Shown here: in pieces, positions 9,378 through 17,762 of the stretch | Layout of the letters: each line of letters begins with the position of its first letter | Numbering within the stretch: the stretch's first letter is position 1 | Assembly: GCF_000621805.1 (NCBI RefSeq) | Contig: NZ_JHXH01000014.1 | Location: forward strand, 1 to 63,436 | Origin: Ruminococcus sp. FC2018 | GTDB lineage: Bacteria > Bacillota > Clostridia > Oscillospirales > Ruminococcaceae | Length of the DNA stretch: 63,436 nucleotides | Direction of reading: 5' to 3' | Position numbers and translations under genes: made by a program | The notes under the pieces: generated by a model | What the model was told of the DNA's origin: nothing | Seen by the model: only the letters and a program-made list of their open reading frames with translations | The model's database searches: none

Positions 9378-9596
9378 GGAATAAATAGCTGCAGAGATTT
9401 CTCTTGAAAAGTGTTCTTCCGTACTCTCTCCGAACTTTCAGTCATTTTTCAGTAATGGGAGTTTTCTTCCCTTACTGAAAAATCATTAAAAGGTTTCTGA
9501 AGGGGGGGCGGACGGGATAGAGTAACCGTTACCACGGTTACTCTGAACAACGGCTGCGCCGTTCTTCGACTCTCTCTCCAAAAGAGTTCCCTCCAG
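9378..9596. repeat. Intergenic hairpin repeat (copy B)
   Basis: This is the same repeat family as 105-300 and 19410-19645. The left part shares the CTCTTGAAAAGTGTT and TTTCAGTCATTTTT words. The central hairpin pairs 9444-9460 with 9468-9483 (TTTTTCAGTAATGGGA against TCCCTTACTGAAAAA), with the right flank AATCATTAAAAGG. The stem bases between the flanking T and A runs differ from the other copies, yet pairing is kept. A further inverted repeat (AGTAACCG with CGGTTACT) near 9520-9544 replaces the distal hairpin of the other copies. It ends at the stop codon of the methyltransferase gene. Confidence 0.7.
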
Positions 9597-10472
9597 CTAT
9601 TCACCAACCTGCCATATCGCCGTGGAGCCGCATGGCAATACGCTTCCCGTTGCCTCAACAGGCAGACCTATCTCGTCAGCGGTGACAGATCCGCCGAACT
9701 TTCCGCAGATCACATCTTTCAGAATATACGCCATGACCGAAGGGGAAAGCCCCGTGGTGTAGCTGTTGAGCAGAAAGAATAAAGGCTGCTCGCTCAGCAC
9801 GCCTGAACAGGTCTGCACAAGATCGTAAATACAGTCCTCCAGCTTCCATACCTCTCCGCCGGGACCCCTGCCGTATGAAGGAGGGTCCATAACGATAGCA
9901 TCGTATTTCCTGCCTCGGCGGATCTCCCTGCGGACAAATTTCTCGCAGTCGTCCACCAGCCAGCGTATCGGTCTGTCGGACAGTCCCGAAGCCTCAGCGT
10001 TTTCCCTTGCCCATTGTACCATGCCCTTTGACGCATCAACGTGAGCGACCTTAGCCCCCGCCTCTGCACAGGCAAGTGTGGCACCGCCTGTGTATGCAAA
10101 AAGATTAAGTACACTGATCTCTCTGCCTGCGTTTCGTATCAGATCCGCCATAAAGTCCCAGTTTACTGCCTGTTCCGGGAACAGCCCCGTGTGCTTGAAA
10201 CCGGTGGGACGAATGTTGAATTTAAGTGCCCCGTAGCTTATCTGCCAGCTCTGGGGCAGCTTTTTTCTGAACTCCCATTGTCCCCCGCCCTTGTCCGAGC
10301 GATGATATATCCCGTCCGCCCTCTGCCACATCTCGCTGCGCCGTGGCGACTTCCATATTATCTGCGGATCCGGGCGCACAAGCACCCTGCCCGCCCAGCT
10401 TTCAAGCTTCTCTCCGGAGGACGTGTCCAAAATTTTGTACTCTTTCCAATTCTCTGCAATGCGCATCTGCAA
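9597..10472 (-). CDS. RlmI-like class I SAM-dependent rRNA methyltransferase
   Basis: This 291-residue protein has a Rossmann methyltransferase fold with motif I VLNLFAYTGGATLACAEAGA, motif II HVDASKGMVQWARENA and the catalytic-loop motif DAIVMDPPSYGRGPGGEVWK. FAYTGG and DPPSYGRG are the hallmarks of the RlmI/RlmK-type 23S rRNA cytosine/guanine methyltransferases. The N-terminal PUA domain of E. coli RlmI is absent; residues 1-95 form an RlmK-like lead-in. The exact target base cannot be read. It follows the GlmM homologue by 32 bases. Confidence 0.85.
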   Translation of the reverse strand: MQMRIAENWKEYKILDTSSGEKLESWAGRVLVRPDPQIIWKSPRRSEMWQRADGIYHRSDKGGGQWEFRKKLPQSWQISYGALKFNIRPTGFKHTGLFPEQAVNWDFMADLIRNAGREISVLNLFAYTGGATLACAEAGAKVAHVDASKGMVQWARENAEASGLSDRPIRWLVDDCEKFVRREIRRGRKYDAIVMDPPSYGRGPGGEVWKLEDCIYDLVQTCSGVLSEQPLFFLLNSYTTGLSPSVMAYILKDVICGKFGGSVTADEIGLPVEATGSVLPCGSTAIWQVGE

Positions 10473-10504
10473 ACTTTCCTTTGCGTTTTTATCCTATCAG
10501 AAAA

Positions 10505-11845
10505 CTACCCGTATATCCTCTCGATAGTCTCTGCAATATTCTTGGCGTATTCGGTTATGATACCCGTCTTTTTCCCCTCGATCATTATTCTCACCAAAGG
10601 CTCTGTGCCCGATTCACGAACATATATCCTGCCCTCAGTGCCCAGCTTTCCGCTGTATGAAACGATAAGCTGAGTGATCTCGCTGTTTTCACGCCACTTT
10701 TTCTTGTTTTCTTCCTTAACGTGAGCGTCCAGAAGGATCTGGGGATTAGCCGTCATTATCTTACCAAGCTCGCTGAGCTTGTTGTTTGAAAGCTTCATCA
10801 CCGTCATAAGCTTTGTGCCCACCAGCAGTCCGTCGCTTGTGGTCTCATCGTCAAGGAAAATGATGTTGCCCGACTTTTCGCCGCCAAGATTGCACCCCGA
10901 GCGGCGCATCTCATCTATAACGTGCAGCCCGCCCACCTTTGTTGCGGTGGTAACTATCCCCGCATCACGGGCGAACTTGTAAAATCCCGAGTTTGTCATC
11001 TTTGTCACAACGCAGCTGTTGTTGTTGAGCTTTTTGCTGAACTGCATGAACGCCGCAAAAATAGCCATGAGCCTGTCGCCGTCAAGGACCCTTCCTGCCT
11101 CGTCCACAGCAATACACCTTGCCCCGTCGCCGTCAAAAGCCAGACCCAGATCGCAGTGCTCCTCCACAACAGTCTTGATAAGCCCGTACAGCTCCAGAGT
11201 GCCGCAGTTGCGGTTGATGTTCTCACCGTCGGGAAGATCGTTGATAAGCAGCACCGTAGCCCCCAGACCTCTGAAGATCTTGCCTGCGCAATCACAGGCT
11301 GCACCGTTTGCACAGTCGATAGCCACCTTTATTCCGTGGAAATCGCTGTCCACCAGTTTCAGCATATGCCGCACATAATCCCATTGACCGTCCTTGTCAT
11401 AGTATATGTGACCGATGTCGCTTCCGCTTTTAAGCTCAAAATTCCCGTCCTGCACAAGAGCCTCAAGCTGCTGCTGGGTATCTCTGCTTATCTTGAAGCC
11501 GTCTGCGCCGAATATCTTTACCCCGTTGTATTTGTAATCGCTGATGCCTGCGGTTATCATTATCCCTGCGCAAGCCTTATTCTTTTTCACCAGCACAGCC
11601 ACCGCAGGAGTAGGAACAACGCCCACAATAACAGCGTCCACACCCATCGAGCAGATACCGCTGACCAGAGCCGACTGAATGACCTCAGCCGACACCCTGG
11701 TGTCAAGACCGATGATTATTCTGGGCTTTTCGCAGTCCCTGCAAAGCAAAGCAGCCACCGCCCTGCCTATCTGCATAGCCGTCTCGCAGGTAAAACTGCT
11801 TATAGCAATACCTCTTGCACCGTCAGTACCGAATAATTCTCCCAT
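10505..11845 (-). CDS. GlmM-type phosphohexomutase homologue lacking the catalytic serine
   Basis: This 446-residue protein is full length for phosphoglucosamine mutase (GlmM), which interconverts glucosamine 6- and 1-phosphate for cell-wall synthesis. It keeps the N-terminal LFGTDGARG and the C-terminal phosphate-binding RESGTEPLVRIM. The active-site loop, normally SASHNP, reads TAGISDYKYNG, so the phosphoserine position is Gly100. The metal loop DGDGDR reads DGDGAR (Ala242), and the sugar loop GE-SGH reads GGEKSGN. These changes argue against mutase activity. The reading frame is intact, so it may be a pseudoenzyme with a regulatory or structural role, or an enzyme with altered chemistry. 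It sits 70 bases after ruvB. Confidence 0.85.
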   Translation of the reverse strand: MGELFGTDGARGIAISSFTCETAMQIGRAVAALLCRDCEKPRIIIGLDTRVSAEVIQSALVSGICSMGVDAVIVGVVPTPAVAVLVKKNKACAGIMITAGISDYKYNGVKIFGADGFKISRDTQQQLEALVQDGNFELKSGSDIGHIYYDKDGQWDYVRHMLKLVDSDFHGIKVAIDCANGAACDCAGKIFRGLGATVLLINDLPDGENINRNCGTLELYGLIKTVVEEHCDLGLAFDGDGARCIAVDEAGRVLDGDRLMAIFAAFMQFSKKLNNNSCVVTKMTNSGFYKFARDAGIVTTATKVGGLHVIDEMRRSGCNLGGEKSGNIIFLDDETTSDGLLVGTKLMTVMKLSNNKLSELGKIMTANPQILLDAHVKEENKKKWRENSEITQLIVSYSGKLGTEGRIYVRESGTEPLVRIMIEGKKTGIITEYAKNIAETIERIYG

Positions 11846-11915
11846 ATCTTTCTTAGATGCCCTTTAACGGGCACATCCTCCTTGATAAAGAATTTTTGTT
11901 TATCCTTGAAACCGC

Positions 11916-12965
11916 CTAAAAAGTCACCTGTCCGTCCTTGAGTATCCCCAGGTGCCTGTAAGCCAGCTCTGTGGCGCACCGTCCCCTGGAGGTGCGGGAA
12001 AGGAAACCAAGCTGCATAAGATACGGCTCGCAAACGTCCTCCAGCGTCACAGCCTCCTCGCCGATAGCCGAAGCCAGGGTCTCCAGCCCCACCGGTCCGC
12101 CGCCGTAGCCTTTTATTATCATGTCAAGCAAGCGTCTGTCCAGACTGTCAAGCCCCATATCGTCAACGTCCATCTGATTAAGAGCTATCTTCGCTATTTC
12201 CCGTGTTATCCGACCGTTGCCCATAACGTCCGCAAAATCCCTCACACGCTTGAGCAGCCTGTTGGCTATTCTCGGAGTGCCTCTTGACCTTGAAGCTATC
12301 TCCGCTGCGCCGTCGTGTTCACAGGGAACACCGAGAATATTTGCGCTGCGCTCAACAATGTCGCAAAGCTGCTGTGTGGTGTAAAGCTCCAGCCGCTGTA
12401 TGACCCCGAACCTGTCACGCAAAGGAGAGGTGAGCTGACCCGCCCTGGTGGTGGCGCCAACCAGGGTGAACTTGTTAAGGTCTATCCTTATGCTCCTTGC
12501 CGCAGGACCCTTGCCCATTATGATGTCCAGAGCAAAGTCCTCCATTGCCGGGTAAAGCACCTCCTCCACCTGCCGTGAAAGGCGGTGGATCTCGTCGATA
12601 AAAAGAACATCACCCTTTTCCAGGTTGGTTAGCAAAGCCGCTAAGTCCCCCGGCTTTTCTATTGCAGGTCCCGAAGTGATGCGGATATTAACGCCCATCT
12701 CGTTGGCGATGATCGCCGAAAGGGTGGTCTTTCCAAGTCCCGGAGGACCGTACAGAAGCACGTGGTCAAGACTGTCGCCTCGTTTTTTTGCCGCCTGAAT
12801 GTATATCTTCAGATTATCCTTGACCTTTTCCTGCCCTATGTATTCGTCAAGTGTCTTCGGACGCAGACTGACCTCAAAGTCCTCGCTCTCGTCCTTTGTG
12901 ACCTGTGGGGCAACAAGCCTGCCAGCATAGTCATTTTCTATTTCAAATCCGCCTTTTTCTATCAA
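11916..12965 (-). CDS. Holliday junction branch migration ATPase RuvB
   Basis: RuvB is the hexameric motor that drives branch migration with RuvA. The 349-residue protein has Walker [16 protein letters not shown], Walker [11 protein letters not shown], the sensor [12 protein letters not shown] followed by SPLRDRFGV, and a C-terminal winged-helix domain with [13 protein letters not shown] and [17 protein letters not shown]. It is part of the leftward ruv operon, separated from ruvA by two genes. Confidence 0.97.
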   Translation of the reverse strand: MIEKGGFEIENDYAGRLVAPQVTKDESEDFEVSLRPKTLDEYIGQEKVKDNLKIYIQAAKKRGDSLDHVLLYGPPGLGKTTLSAIIANEMGVNIRITSGPAIEKPGDLAALLTNLEKGDVLFIDEIHRLSRQVEEVLYPAMEDFALDIIMGKGPAARSIRIDLNKFTLVGATTRAGQLTSPLRDRFGVIQRLELYTTQQLCDIVERSANILGVPCEHDGAAEIASRSRGTPRIANRLLKRVRDFADVMGNGRITREIAKIALNQMDVDDMGLDSLDRRLLDMIIKGYGGGPVGLETLASAIGEEAVTLEDVCEPYLMQLGFLSRTSRGRCATELAYRHLGILKDGQVTF

Positions 12966-12980
12966 GCCTTACACCTCTTT

Positions 12981-13337
12981 TTACTCCTGCTCCTTTTTGT
13001 TCACACCGAAGATCTCGTCTGCAAACCCGGTCATTTCCCTCGACCATTCGTGACCCGAGTGCTGTATCTTCACCCACGAGCACATCTGCGCATAGTTCTC
13101 ATCGTGAACAATATCGTACGGTGAGCTATACCCGTTGTCGTGGCTCTCATAAAGCACCCTGCCCTTGCGTATCATCTCGCAAGGAAATTCGCCCTGCGGC
13201 GGGTCATCCAGCTTGTCAAAGATCTCCTTGTCTATCTCAAAGAGGTAAAAGTCACCTCTGTCCCAATCCTTTGCGGTGTATAGGTCATTTTCCTCGTCAT
13301 AACAGGCTTTCCAGCCAAGTCCCTCTTTGAACTGCAT
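12981..13337 (-). CDS. Hypothetical protein, 118 residues
   Basis: This is a short acidic soluble protein with many aromatic residues (WKACYDEENDLYTAKDWDRG, SWVKIQHSGHEW). There is no signal peptide or membrane segment and I do not recognise a family. It lies 15 bases upstream of ruvB and 4 bases after the methyltransferase gene in the same operon, so the two small genes probably entered the ruv operon together. Confidence 0.65.
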   Translation of the reverse strand: MQFKEGLGWKACYDEENDLYTAKDWDRGDFYLFEIDKEIFDKLDDPPQGEFPCEMIRKGRVLYESHDNGYSSPYDIVHDENYAQMCSWVKIQHSGHEWSREMTGFADEIFGVNKKEQE

Positions 13338-13341
13338 ATCC

Positions 13342-14013
13342 TTACCCTCTTACTGCGTAAAATCCGCACTGCATATATGATGCCCAGAAAAGCTCGCAAG
13401 CCGCAAAGCCCGTATTTTCAAGCATCTGCAAATGCTCTTTTATGTTTATCGGGAAATACTCCGCACCGTACCTCGCAAGGTGCGCATCGACCTCAACAGG
13501 CGTTCTGCCCGCATCAAGCTGATACTCGCCCAGCCGCGCAAGCAAGTTTTCCCTGCCCGTTTCGGTAAGCGGCGCAGTATTCTCAAAGTATACGAAAATA
13601 CCGCCCTTTTTGAGTGCCTTAAAGCAGTTAGTCACCGCCTTTTCGCGCGTTTGTCTGTCAAAATAGTGGTGCGACTGTATCGCCGTCACAGCATCGAACT
13701 CGCCCTCAAACTGCATATCCTGCGAGCCAATGCCGTAGAATTCGCACTCCCTGCCCGCCAGCTTTGCGCGTGCGTCGGTGAGCATATTCTCCGACGGGTC
13801 ACAGAGCGTCAGCCTTGCTATATCAAGCCTGTCCAGTGCTTTTAGCGCGAACGTTCCCGTTCCGCACCCCGTGTCCAGCAGACTTATCTTCCTGTTCTTA
13901 AAATGTGCCCTTATCACCGAAAATACCTGCTCGTGCAACTCGTTGTAAAAGGGTATCACCCTGCGCACGTTCTCGTCATACGCACTTACCTTGAATGGTG
14001 TCGTGTTATCCAC
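13342..14013 (-). CDS. Class I SAM-dependent methyltransferase
   Basis: This 223-residue methyltransferase of the methyltransf_25/11 type has motif I ISLLDTGCGTGTFALKAL, an acidic end of strand 2 (LTLCDPSENML), and motif IV-like VTAIQSHHYFDRQ with GGIFVYFEN following. There is no RNA- or DNA-specific domain, so it is probably a small-molecule methyltransferase. It lies between ruvA and the 118-residue unknown. Confidence 0.85.
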   Translation of the reverse strand: MDNTTPFKVSAYDENVRRVIPFYNELHEQVFSVIRAHFKNRKISLLDTGCGTGTFALKALDRLDIARLTLCDPSENMLTDARAKLAGRECEFYGIGSQDMQFEGEFDAVTAIQSHHYFDRQTREKAVTNCFKALKKGGIFVYFENTAPLTETGRENLLARLGEYQLDAGRTPVEVDAHLARYGAEYFPINIKEHLQMLENTGFAACELFWASYMQCGFYAVRG

Positions 14014-14034
14014 TTTGCTCCCCCGGCTTTCTCC

Positions 14035-14631
14035 TTAAAACCTCGCCAGTCCTATAAGTGCCTTTTTGATAAGCTCCTCCACAGGCAGCCCCGGGTCAAG
14101 CTGCGATATGACCGACAACGCCTCGCCCTCGGTATAACCAAGCACCACCAGAGCCGTCACCGCCTCGTCAATGTTGCTGCCCTGCGGAATAATTGCCTGA
14201 GTGCTCTCGCCTCTTACCGAAATAGCTCCCTGCTTTGCCACCTTGTCCTTCAGCTCAAGCACTATCTTCTGAGCTATCTTTGTTCCTATGCCCTTTATCT
14301 GGGTAAACGTCTTGTAATCTCCCGTAGCCACCGCCAGAGCGAACTGTGACGGCGTGCAGCCCGAAAGGATCGACACCGCAGCCTTCGGACCCACGCCCGA
14401 AACGCTTATCAGCATTTTGAAGCTGTTAAGCTCCTCCCTTGTTGCAAATCCGAACAGCTCAACATCGTTCTCCCTTACCGCAAGGTGAGTGAACAGCGTC
14501 ACCTCGTCCTGCCCCGTGACCTCCTGTATGGTGTTGAACGAGGTGCGGCAGGCATAGCCCACACCGCCGCATTCCACCACCACCAGCTCAGGCTCTGTGG
14601 CGATCACCTTTCCTCTTACCGAATATATCAT
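14035..14631 (-). CDS. Holliday junction branch migration protein RuvA
   Basis: RuvA binds four-way junctions and loads RuvB. The 198-residue protein begins MIYSVRGKVIATEPELVVVE, the OB-fold start. It has the acidic-pin region and the paired helix-hairpin-helix segments LISVSGVGPKAAVSIL and FTQIKGIGTKIAQKIVLELK. The C-terminal RuvB-contact domain follows (DEAVTALVVLGYTEGEALSV). It is 18 bases downstream of the unknown gene at 14650-15198. Confidence 0.97.
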   Translation of the reverse strand: MIYSVRGKVIATEPELVVVECGGVGYACRTSFNTIQEVTGQDEVTLFTHLAVRENDVELFGFATREELNSFKMLISVSGVGPKAAVSILSGCTPSQFALAVATGDYKTFTQIKGIGTKIAQKIVLELKDKVAKQGAISVRGESTQAIIPQGSNIDEAVTALVVLGYTEGEALSVISQLDPGLPVEELIKKALIGLARF

Positions 14632-14649
14632 AACTTTTCTCCTTGTGTT

Positions 14650-15198
14650 TTACCCTATCTGAAAAAGCGGCTCATAGTCCTCATAATCATCGTCGGTCGC
14701 CTTTATTTCAAGCGGCGGCTGCGAATTCACGCCGTTTCTGAACATCTCATACACTTTTTCAGGCTCACTTTCGAGTCCGCAGTCAGCGATAAATGCCGCA
14801 ATGCGCTCCTTGTAATTCTTGCTCGGCGAGGACTTGTCCTCAATGCACTCCATGAAATCTTCCACGCTGTCAAAGTCAACATCCGACCAGTCGCTCAGAT
14901 ATCTGCAGCACAGCAGAATGCTGAAAAAGTCCCTTATGTTCTGCGCAGCAAATCCTGCACTGCCCTCCGAGTCGATATAGCCGACCCTGCCGTCCTCGGC
15001 GAGCACATAAACTCCGCCGCAGCCGTCGCAGCCGAACGGCGTGAGCTTAAACTGGCATTTTCCGCCTTCAAGCAGATAATAGAGGTCATCTTCAAGCTGC
15101 TTGTCATCCTCAAGGTCAAAATCGCACTCAGCCGAAAGGTAGTGTGCTATGTGGCTGTCTGCCTTTATCCTGTCAATGAATTCCTGTACATTTTCCAT
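14650..15198 (-). CDS. Hypothetical protein, possibly SMI1/KNR4 (SUKH)-like
   Basis: This is a predicted 182-residue acidic soluble protein starting MENVQEFIDRIKADS. That start has a GAGG site eight bases upstream; an earlier in-frame ATG at 15219 overlaps the ruvC end and lacks such a site. The segment LTPFGCDGCGGVYVLAEDG followed by RVGYIDSEGSAGF resembles the glycine-rich core plus strand seen in SMI1/KNR4 proteins, many of which are toxin-immunity proteins. No toxin gene is adjacent, so the resemblance is tentative. It is inserted between ruvC and ruvA. Confidence 0.7.
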   Translation of the reverse strand: MENVQEFIDRIKADSHIAHYLSAECDFDLEDDKQLEDDLYYLLEGGKCQFKLTPFGCDGCGGVYVLAEDGRVGYIDSEGSAGFAAQNIRDFFSILLCCRYLSDWSDVDFDSVEDFMECIEDKSSPSKNYKERIAAFIADCGLESEPEKVYEMFRNGVNSQPPLEIKATDDDYEDYEPLFQIG

Positions 15199-15211
15199 AA
15201 CAAAAACCTCG

Positions 15212-15709
15212 TTATCCATATTTTTCCAGCGTCTGCCTGCCCGTCATGAGAAGCCCGTGAGTTATCGCCAGAGCCACAGCGTCAGCGGTGTCATCGGGCT
15301 TTGGGACTTCTTTCAGGTGCAGCATAGTCCGCACCATTTCCTGGACCTGTTTTTTCTCGGCACGCCCGTAGCCCACAATGGAGCTTTTCACCTGAAGGGG
15401 CGTGTATTCAAATATGGGCAGACCCTCCATTATAGCCGGCAAAAGGGTGACCCCCCTTGCCTGAGCAACATCAATAGCGGTCTTCTGGTTTGTGTTAAAA
15501 AACAGCTTTTCCACCGACAGCTCGCCGGGCTTGTAAGTTTTTATAAGCTCGCACATATCAAGGTAAATAGCCCTCAAACGAGCCTCAAAGGGCATATCCG
15601 CCGCCGTGGTTATTGCGCCCATGTCCGCAAGCCGGAATTTGCCGCTTTGAAAGTCCACCACCGCAAAGCCCACAATAGCGTAGCCCGGGTCTATCCCAAG
15701 TATTCTCAT
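15212..15709 (-). CDS. Crossover junction endodeoxyribonuclease RuvC
   Basis: RuvC cleaves Holliday junctions symmetrically. The 165-residue protein carries the RNase H-fold acidic residues: D7 in MRILGIDPG, the glutamate in LSVEKLFFNTNQKTA, and the C-terminal pair in PKPDDTADAVALAITH. It is the first gene of the leftward ruv operon. Confidence 0.97.
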   Translation of the reverse strand: MRILGIDPGYAIVGFAVVDFQSGKFRLADMGAITTAADMPFEARLRAIYLDMCELIKTYKPGELSVEKLFFNTNQKTAIDVAQARGVTLLPAIMEGLPIFEYTPLQVKSSIVGYGRAEKKQVQEMVRTMLHLKEVPKPDDTADAVALAITHGLLMTGRQTLEKYG

Positions 15710-15823
15710 AGCCCCCGGCTCCTCCCTTCAAAGGCGTAAAAACGTGTCATTTCGCCCCAAAACCATACCTGTGGCATTATATAGTTGTATTATACCATAT
15801 TTTAATCACAAATGCAAGCATAA

Positions 15824-16264
15824 ACGTTATATAACGACCATTTTTTTATACCCTGTGCGCATAAATTCCAAAGCCTGACTGCTTGCGGCGGCAACAGCAG
15901 TTCAGCTGGCAGCGAGGAAACAACCACAACTACAACAACGACCACCACTACCACAACGACCACAACGACAGCTGCAAAAGGAAATACAATAACTTTAAAA
16001 TCCGAAGAAGATGCCGAAAACATTGCCAGAGGGTTGGCAAAAGCCAAATATGAGAAATATAGTCCGGTTGTGATCGGCGAAGTTAAAACAGAAAAAACTG
16101 CATCGGGATATTCAGTAGATCTTTATGGTCATTGCTGGAAAACAGACAAATATGGAAGCAATGCAGAGAAAAAAGATTTTTCTATCTATGTTGAGTTTTA
16201 CTCAACTATCGACCTCGACAACCCACAAAGCTCTGTTAAATACTTTACCGCCACAGATATTTGA
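15824..16264 (+). pseudogene. Lipoprotein gene remnant with lost N-terminus
   Basis: The frame reads ...SLTACGGNSSSAGSEE, then about 17 consecutive Thr codons, then a folded-looking domain ending FTATDI before TGA at 16262-16264. SLTACG is a normal lipobox, but upstream in the same frame there is no hydrophobic signal sequence and no usable start before a TAA at 15821. The nearest ATG (15812) gives only three codons. The 5' end therefore looks deleted or replaced. The Thr-run linker is typical of surface lipoproteins in Ruminococcus-like species. The C-terminus may also be truncated. Confidence 0.7.
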
Positions 16265-16363
16265 CAATAATGCTGTCCATGGCATATCCCAAAAAACTAC
16301 CCTGATCCGTTCAAAAAATGACGCTGCATATCAAAAAAGAGCAAGCCCTGTGCTTGCTCTTTC

Positions 16364-16879
16364 TTATTTCTTCACCGCAAATCTCCTCAAAGGCGAGAAC
16401 CAAAGCCGCTGCGCCACCAAGCCCGTGATAGCTCCCGAGGCAATGCCGCTTATCACAAGATACGGCACAAAAGCCCCTATCTGCGCCGTTAGCACCACCG
16501 CCACCACGCAAAGCTGCCCTGCATTGTGCCCAAGCGCCCCGAATACCGACACTACCCATATCTGCCTTTTGTCAAACCTCTCCACCAGCAGACACATTAC
16601 CAGATACGCCGCAAAACCGCCGCAAAGCGAAAACATAAAGCTGATAAACGTCCCGTAAAATGCCGCCGCCAGCACTATCCTTATCCCAAGTACCGCCCCC
16701 GCAGCAGCACGCCCCGCAAAAAGCATCGCACAAAGAGTCACCACGTTTGCAAGCCCCAGCTTCACACCTGCGTAATTTGGCATCGGCACCTGCGCCTCAA
16801 TGGCGTAAATTCCCAGCGAAAGTGCAGCCAGAACACCTATAAGGGCAATTTTTTGTACACTTATCCTGCCTTTTCCCAA
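16364..16879 (-). CDS. Gx transporter family protein (HepSI-like)
   Basis: This 171-residue integral membrane protein has about five hydrophobic helices and the motifs VPMPNYAGVKLGLANVVTL and GILSYLLM-like packing. It belongs to the family once called heptaprenyl diphosphate synthase component I and now usually named Gx transporter; it resembles ECF S components in size and topology. It is directly followed upstream in the operon by the NusG-II gene, a recurrent pairing often linked with flavin or quinone-related membrane metabolism. The substrate is unknown. Confidence 0.8.
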   Translation of the reverse strand: MGKGRISVQKIALIGVLAALSLGIYAIEAQVPMPNYAGVKLGLANVVTLCAMLFAGRAAAGAVLGIRIVLAAAFYGTFISFMFSLCGGFAAYLVMCLLVERFDKRQIWVVSVFGALGHNAGQLCVVAVVLTAQIGAFVPYLVISGIASGAITGLVAQRLWFSPLRRFAVKK

Positions 16880-16882
16880 CGC

Positions 16883-17254
16883 CTACACCTCCGCATCTGC
16901 GCCCGAACCGCTGCCGCCCACCACCTTGATGACCAGCTTGTGCGGAGCGCAAATAATGCTGCTGCCCACAAACGACGCTTTTGCGTGCTTTACGCACACC
17001 TGGTTCTTGCAGTCTGCCTCCTCGACCCAGATCTCTCCCCGTCCGTAGCAAACCCTGTTCCAACCGTTTTCCGTCTCTATGAGAATACTCTTTGTTTCCT
17101 GATCTTCGATGCTGTCGATCGCCTTGTAAAGCTTCCGGTCAACGTATATCTCCGCGCCCTTTTTGTCCGATTTTAACTGTCCGAAAATTATCACAAAAAC
17201 ACATATTGCGACAACGCTCCCGAATACTATCGCCCATTTTACATTTTTCTTCAC
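16883..17254 (-). CDS. NusG domain II-containing membrane-anchored protein
   Basis: This 123-residue protein has an N-terminal membrane anchor (residues 8-25) and an extracytoplasmic beta-rich domain. The segment ADCKNQVCVKHAKAS, followed by GSSIICAPHKLVIKV, is the signature of the NusG_II (DUF1312-like) family, with two conserved cysteines in CKNQVC and one in IICAPH. It is not a transcription factor. The 3-base gap to the Gx transporter gene indicates cotranscription and a joint role. Confidence 0.85.
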   Translation of the reverse strand: MKKNVKWAIVFGSVVAICVFVIIFGQLKSDKKGAEIYVDRKLYKAIDSIEDQETKSILIETENGWNRVCYGRGEIWVEEADCKNQVCVKHAKASFVGSSIICAPHKLVIKVVGGSGSGADAEV

Positions 17255-17692
17255 GTTATCGCCTCCTCAAAATCTGCGTTCCCACCCACATTATACCACA
17301 CACGCCCCTCCCCGTCAAGGAAGTTTTACCCATTACCGTGTAATATTTTGGACACTTGTATTACAAAAGAAATACAAACTGTACGTTATTTTGTACATCT
17401 GTAACCGTTCTGTAATAATTGTAAAAAATAATTTGAAAAACCATAGAAAAATGTCGTTTGCCTATTGATTTTCATGGATATGTGTGGTAAAATAAAATCG
17501 TTGAAAATTTGTAACATTCTGCATTGTTGCAAATTGCTGCCTTTTGCTTGCAGCGGTGTTTTTTGTAAAGACCTGCTGCCTTCCTTTGCACCATAGTTTG
17601 TGTGACAATTTATGAAAATTTCCCGCCGCAGAGAGAGAAATTAAGCAAAACGTGGAAATTTTCTGCCAAAGCTTTTATTTCAAGCCAAACCG
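17255..17692. other. Divergent intergenic region, nusG-II to murA
   Basis: This AT-rich region of about 440 bases shows no credible ORF. On the + strand TGGTAAAAT near 17486-17494 resembles an extended -10 box. GCTGC...GCAGC followed by GGTGTTTTTTG near 17537-17568 resembles a weak terminator. Together they could bracket a short transcript of about 70 bases. Otherwise nothing definite is seen. Confidence 0.35.
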
Positions 17693-17701
17693 TGGTATAA
17701 T
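17693..17701 (+). promoter_or_regulatory. Extended -10 promoter for murA
   Basis: TGGTATAAT gives a perfect -10 hexamer with the TGn extension. The -35 region is poor, as is usual for extended -10 promoters. It lies about 60 bases before the murA start. Confidence 0.55.
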
Positions 17702-17762
17702 AACTGGCATAAATAGAGAGAGAAATTTGACTGTTTGCCTGTTTTGAGGAGTTGTGTTTGTT

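Noticed and set aside
10922-11836. Rightward 304-codon ORF
   Set aside because: Antisense to the GlmM homologue; no ribosome site or recognisable domain.
15802-16047. Leftward ORF with a long Val run
   Set aside because: It is the antisense of the Thr-codon run in the lipoprotein remnant; no ribosome site and low complexity.
17754-17762. GTG start for murA
   Set aside because: Only two bases from the GAGGAG ribosome site; the TTG at 17763 has proper spacing and matches the family N-terminus.
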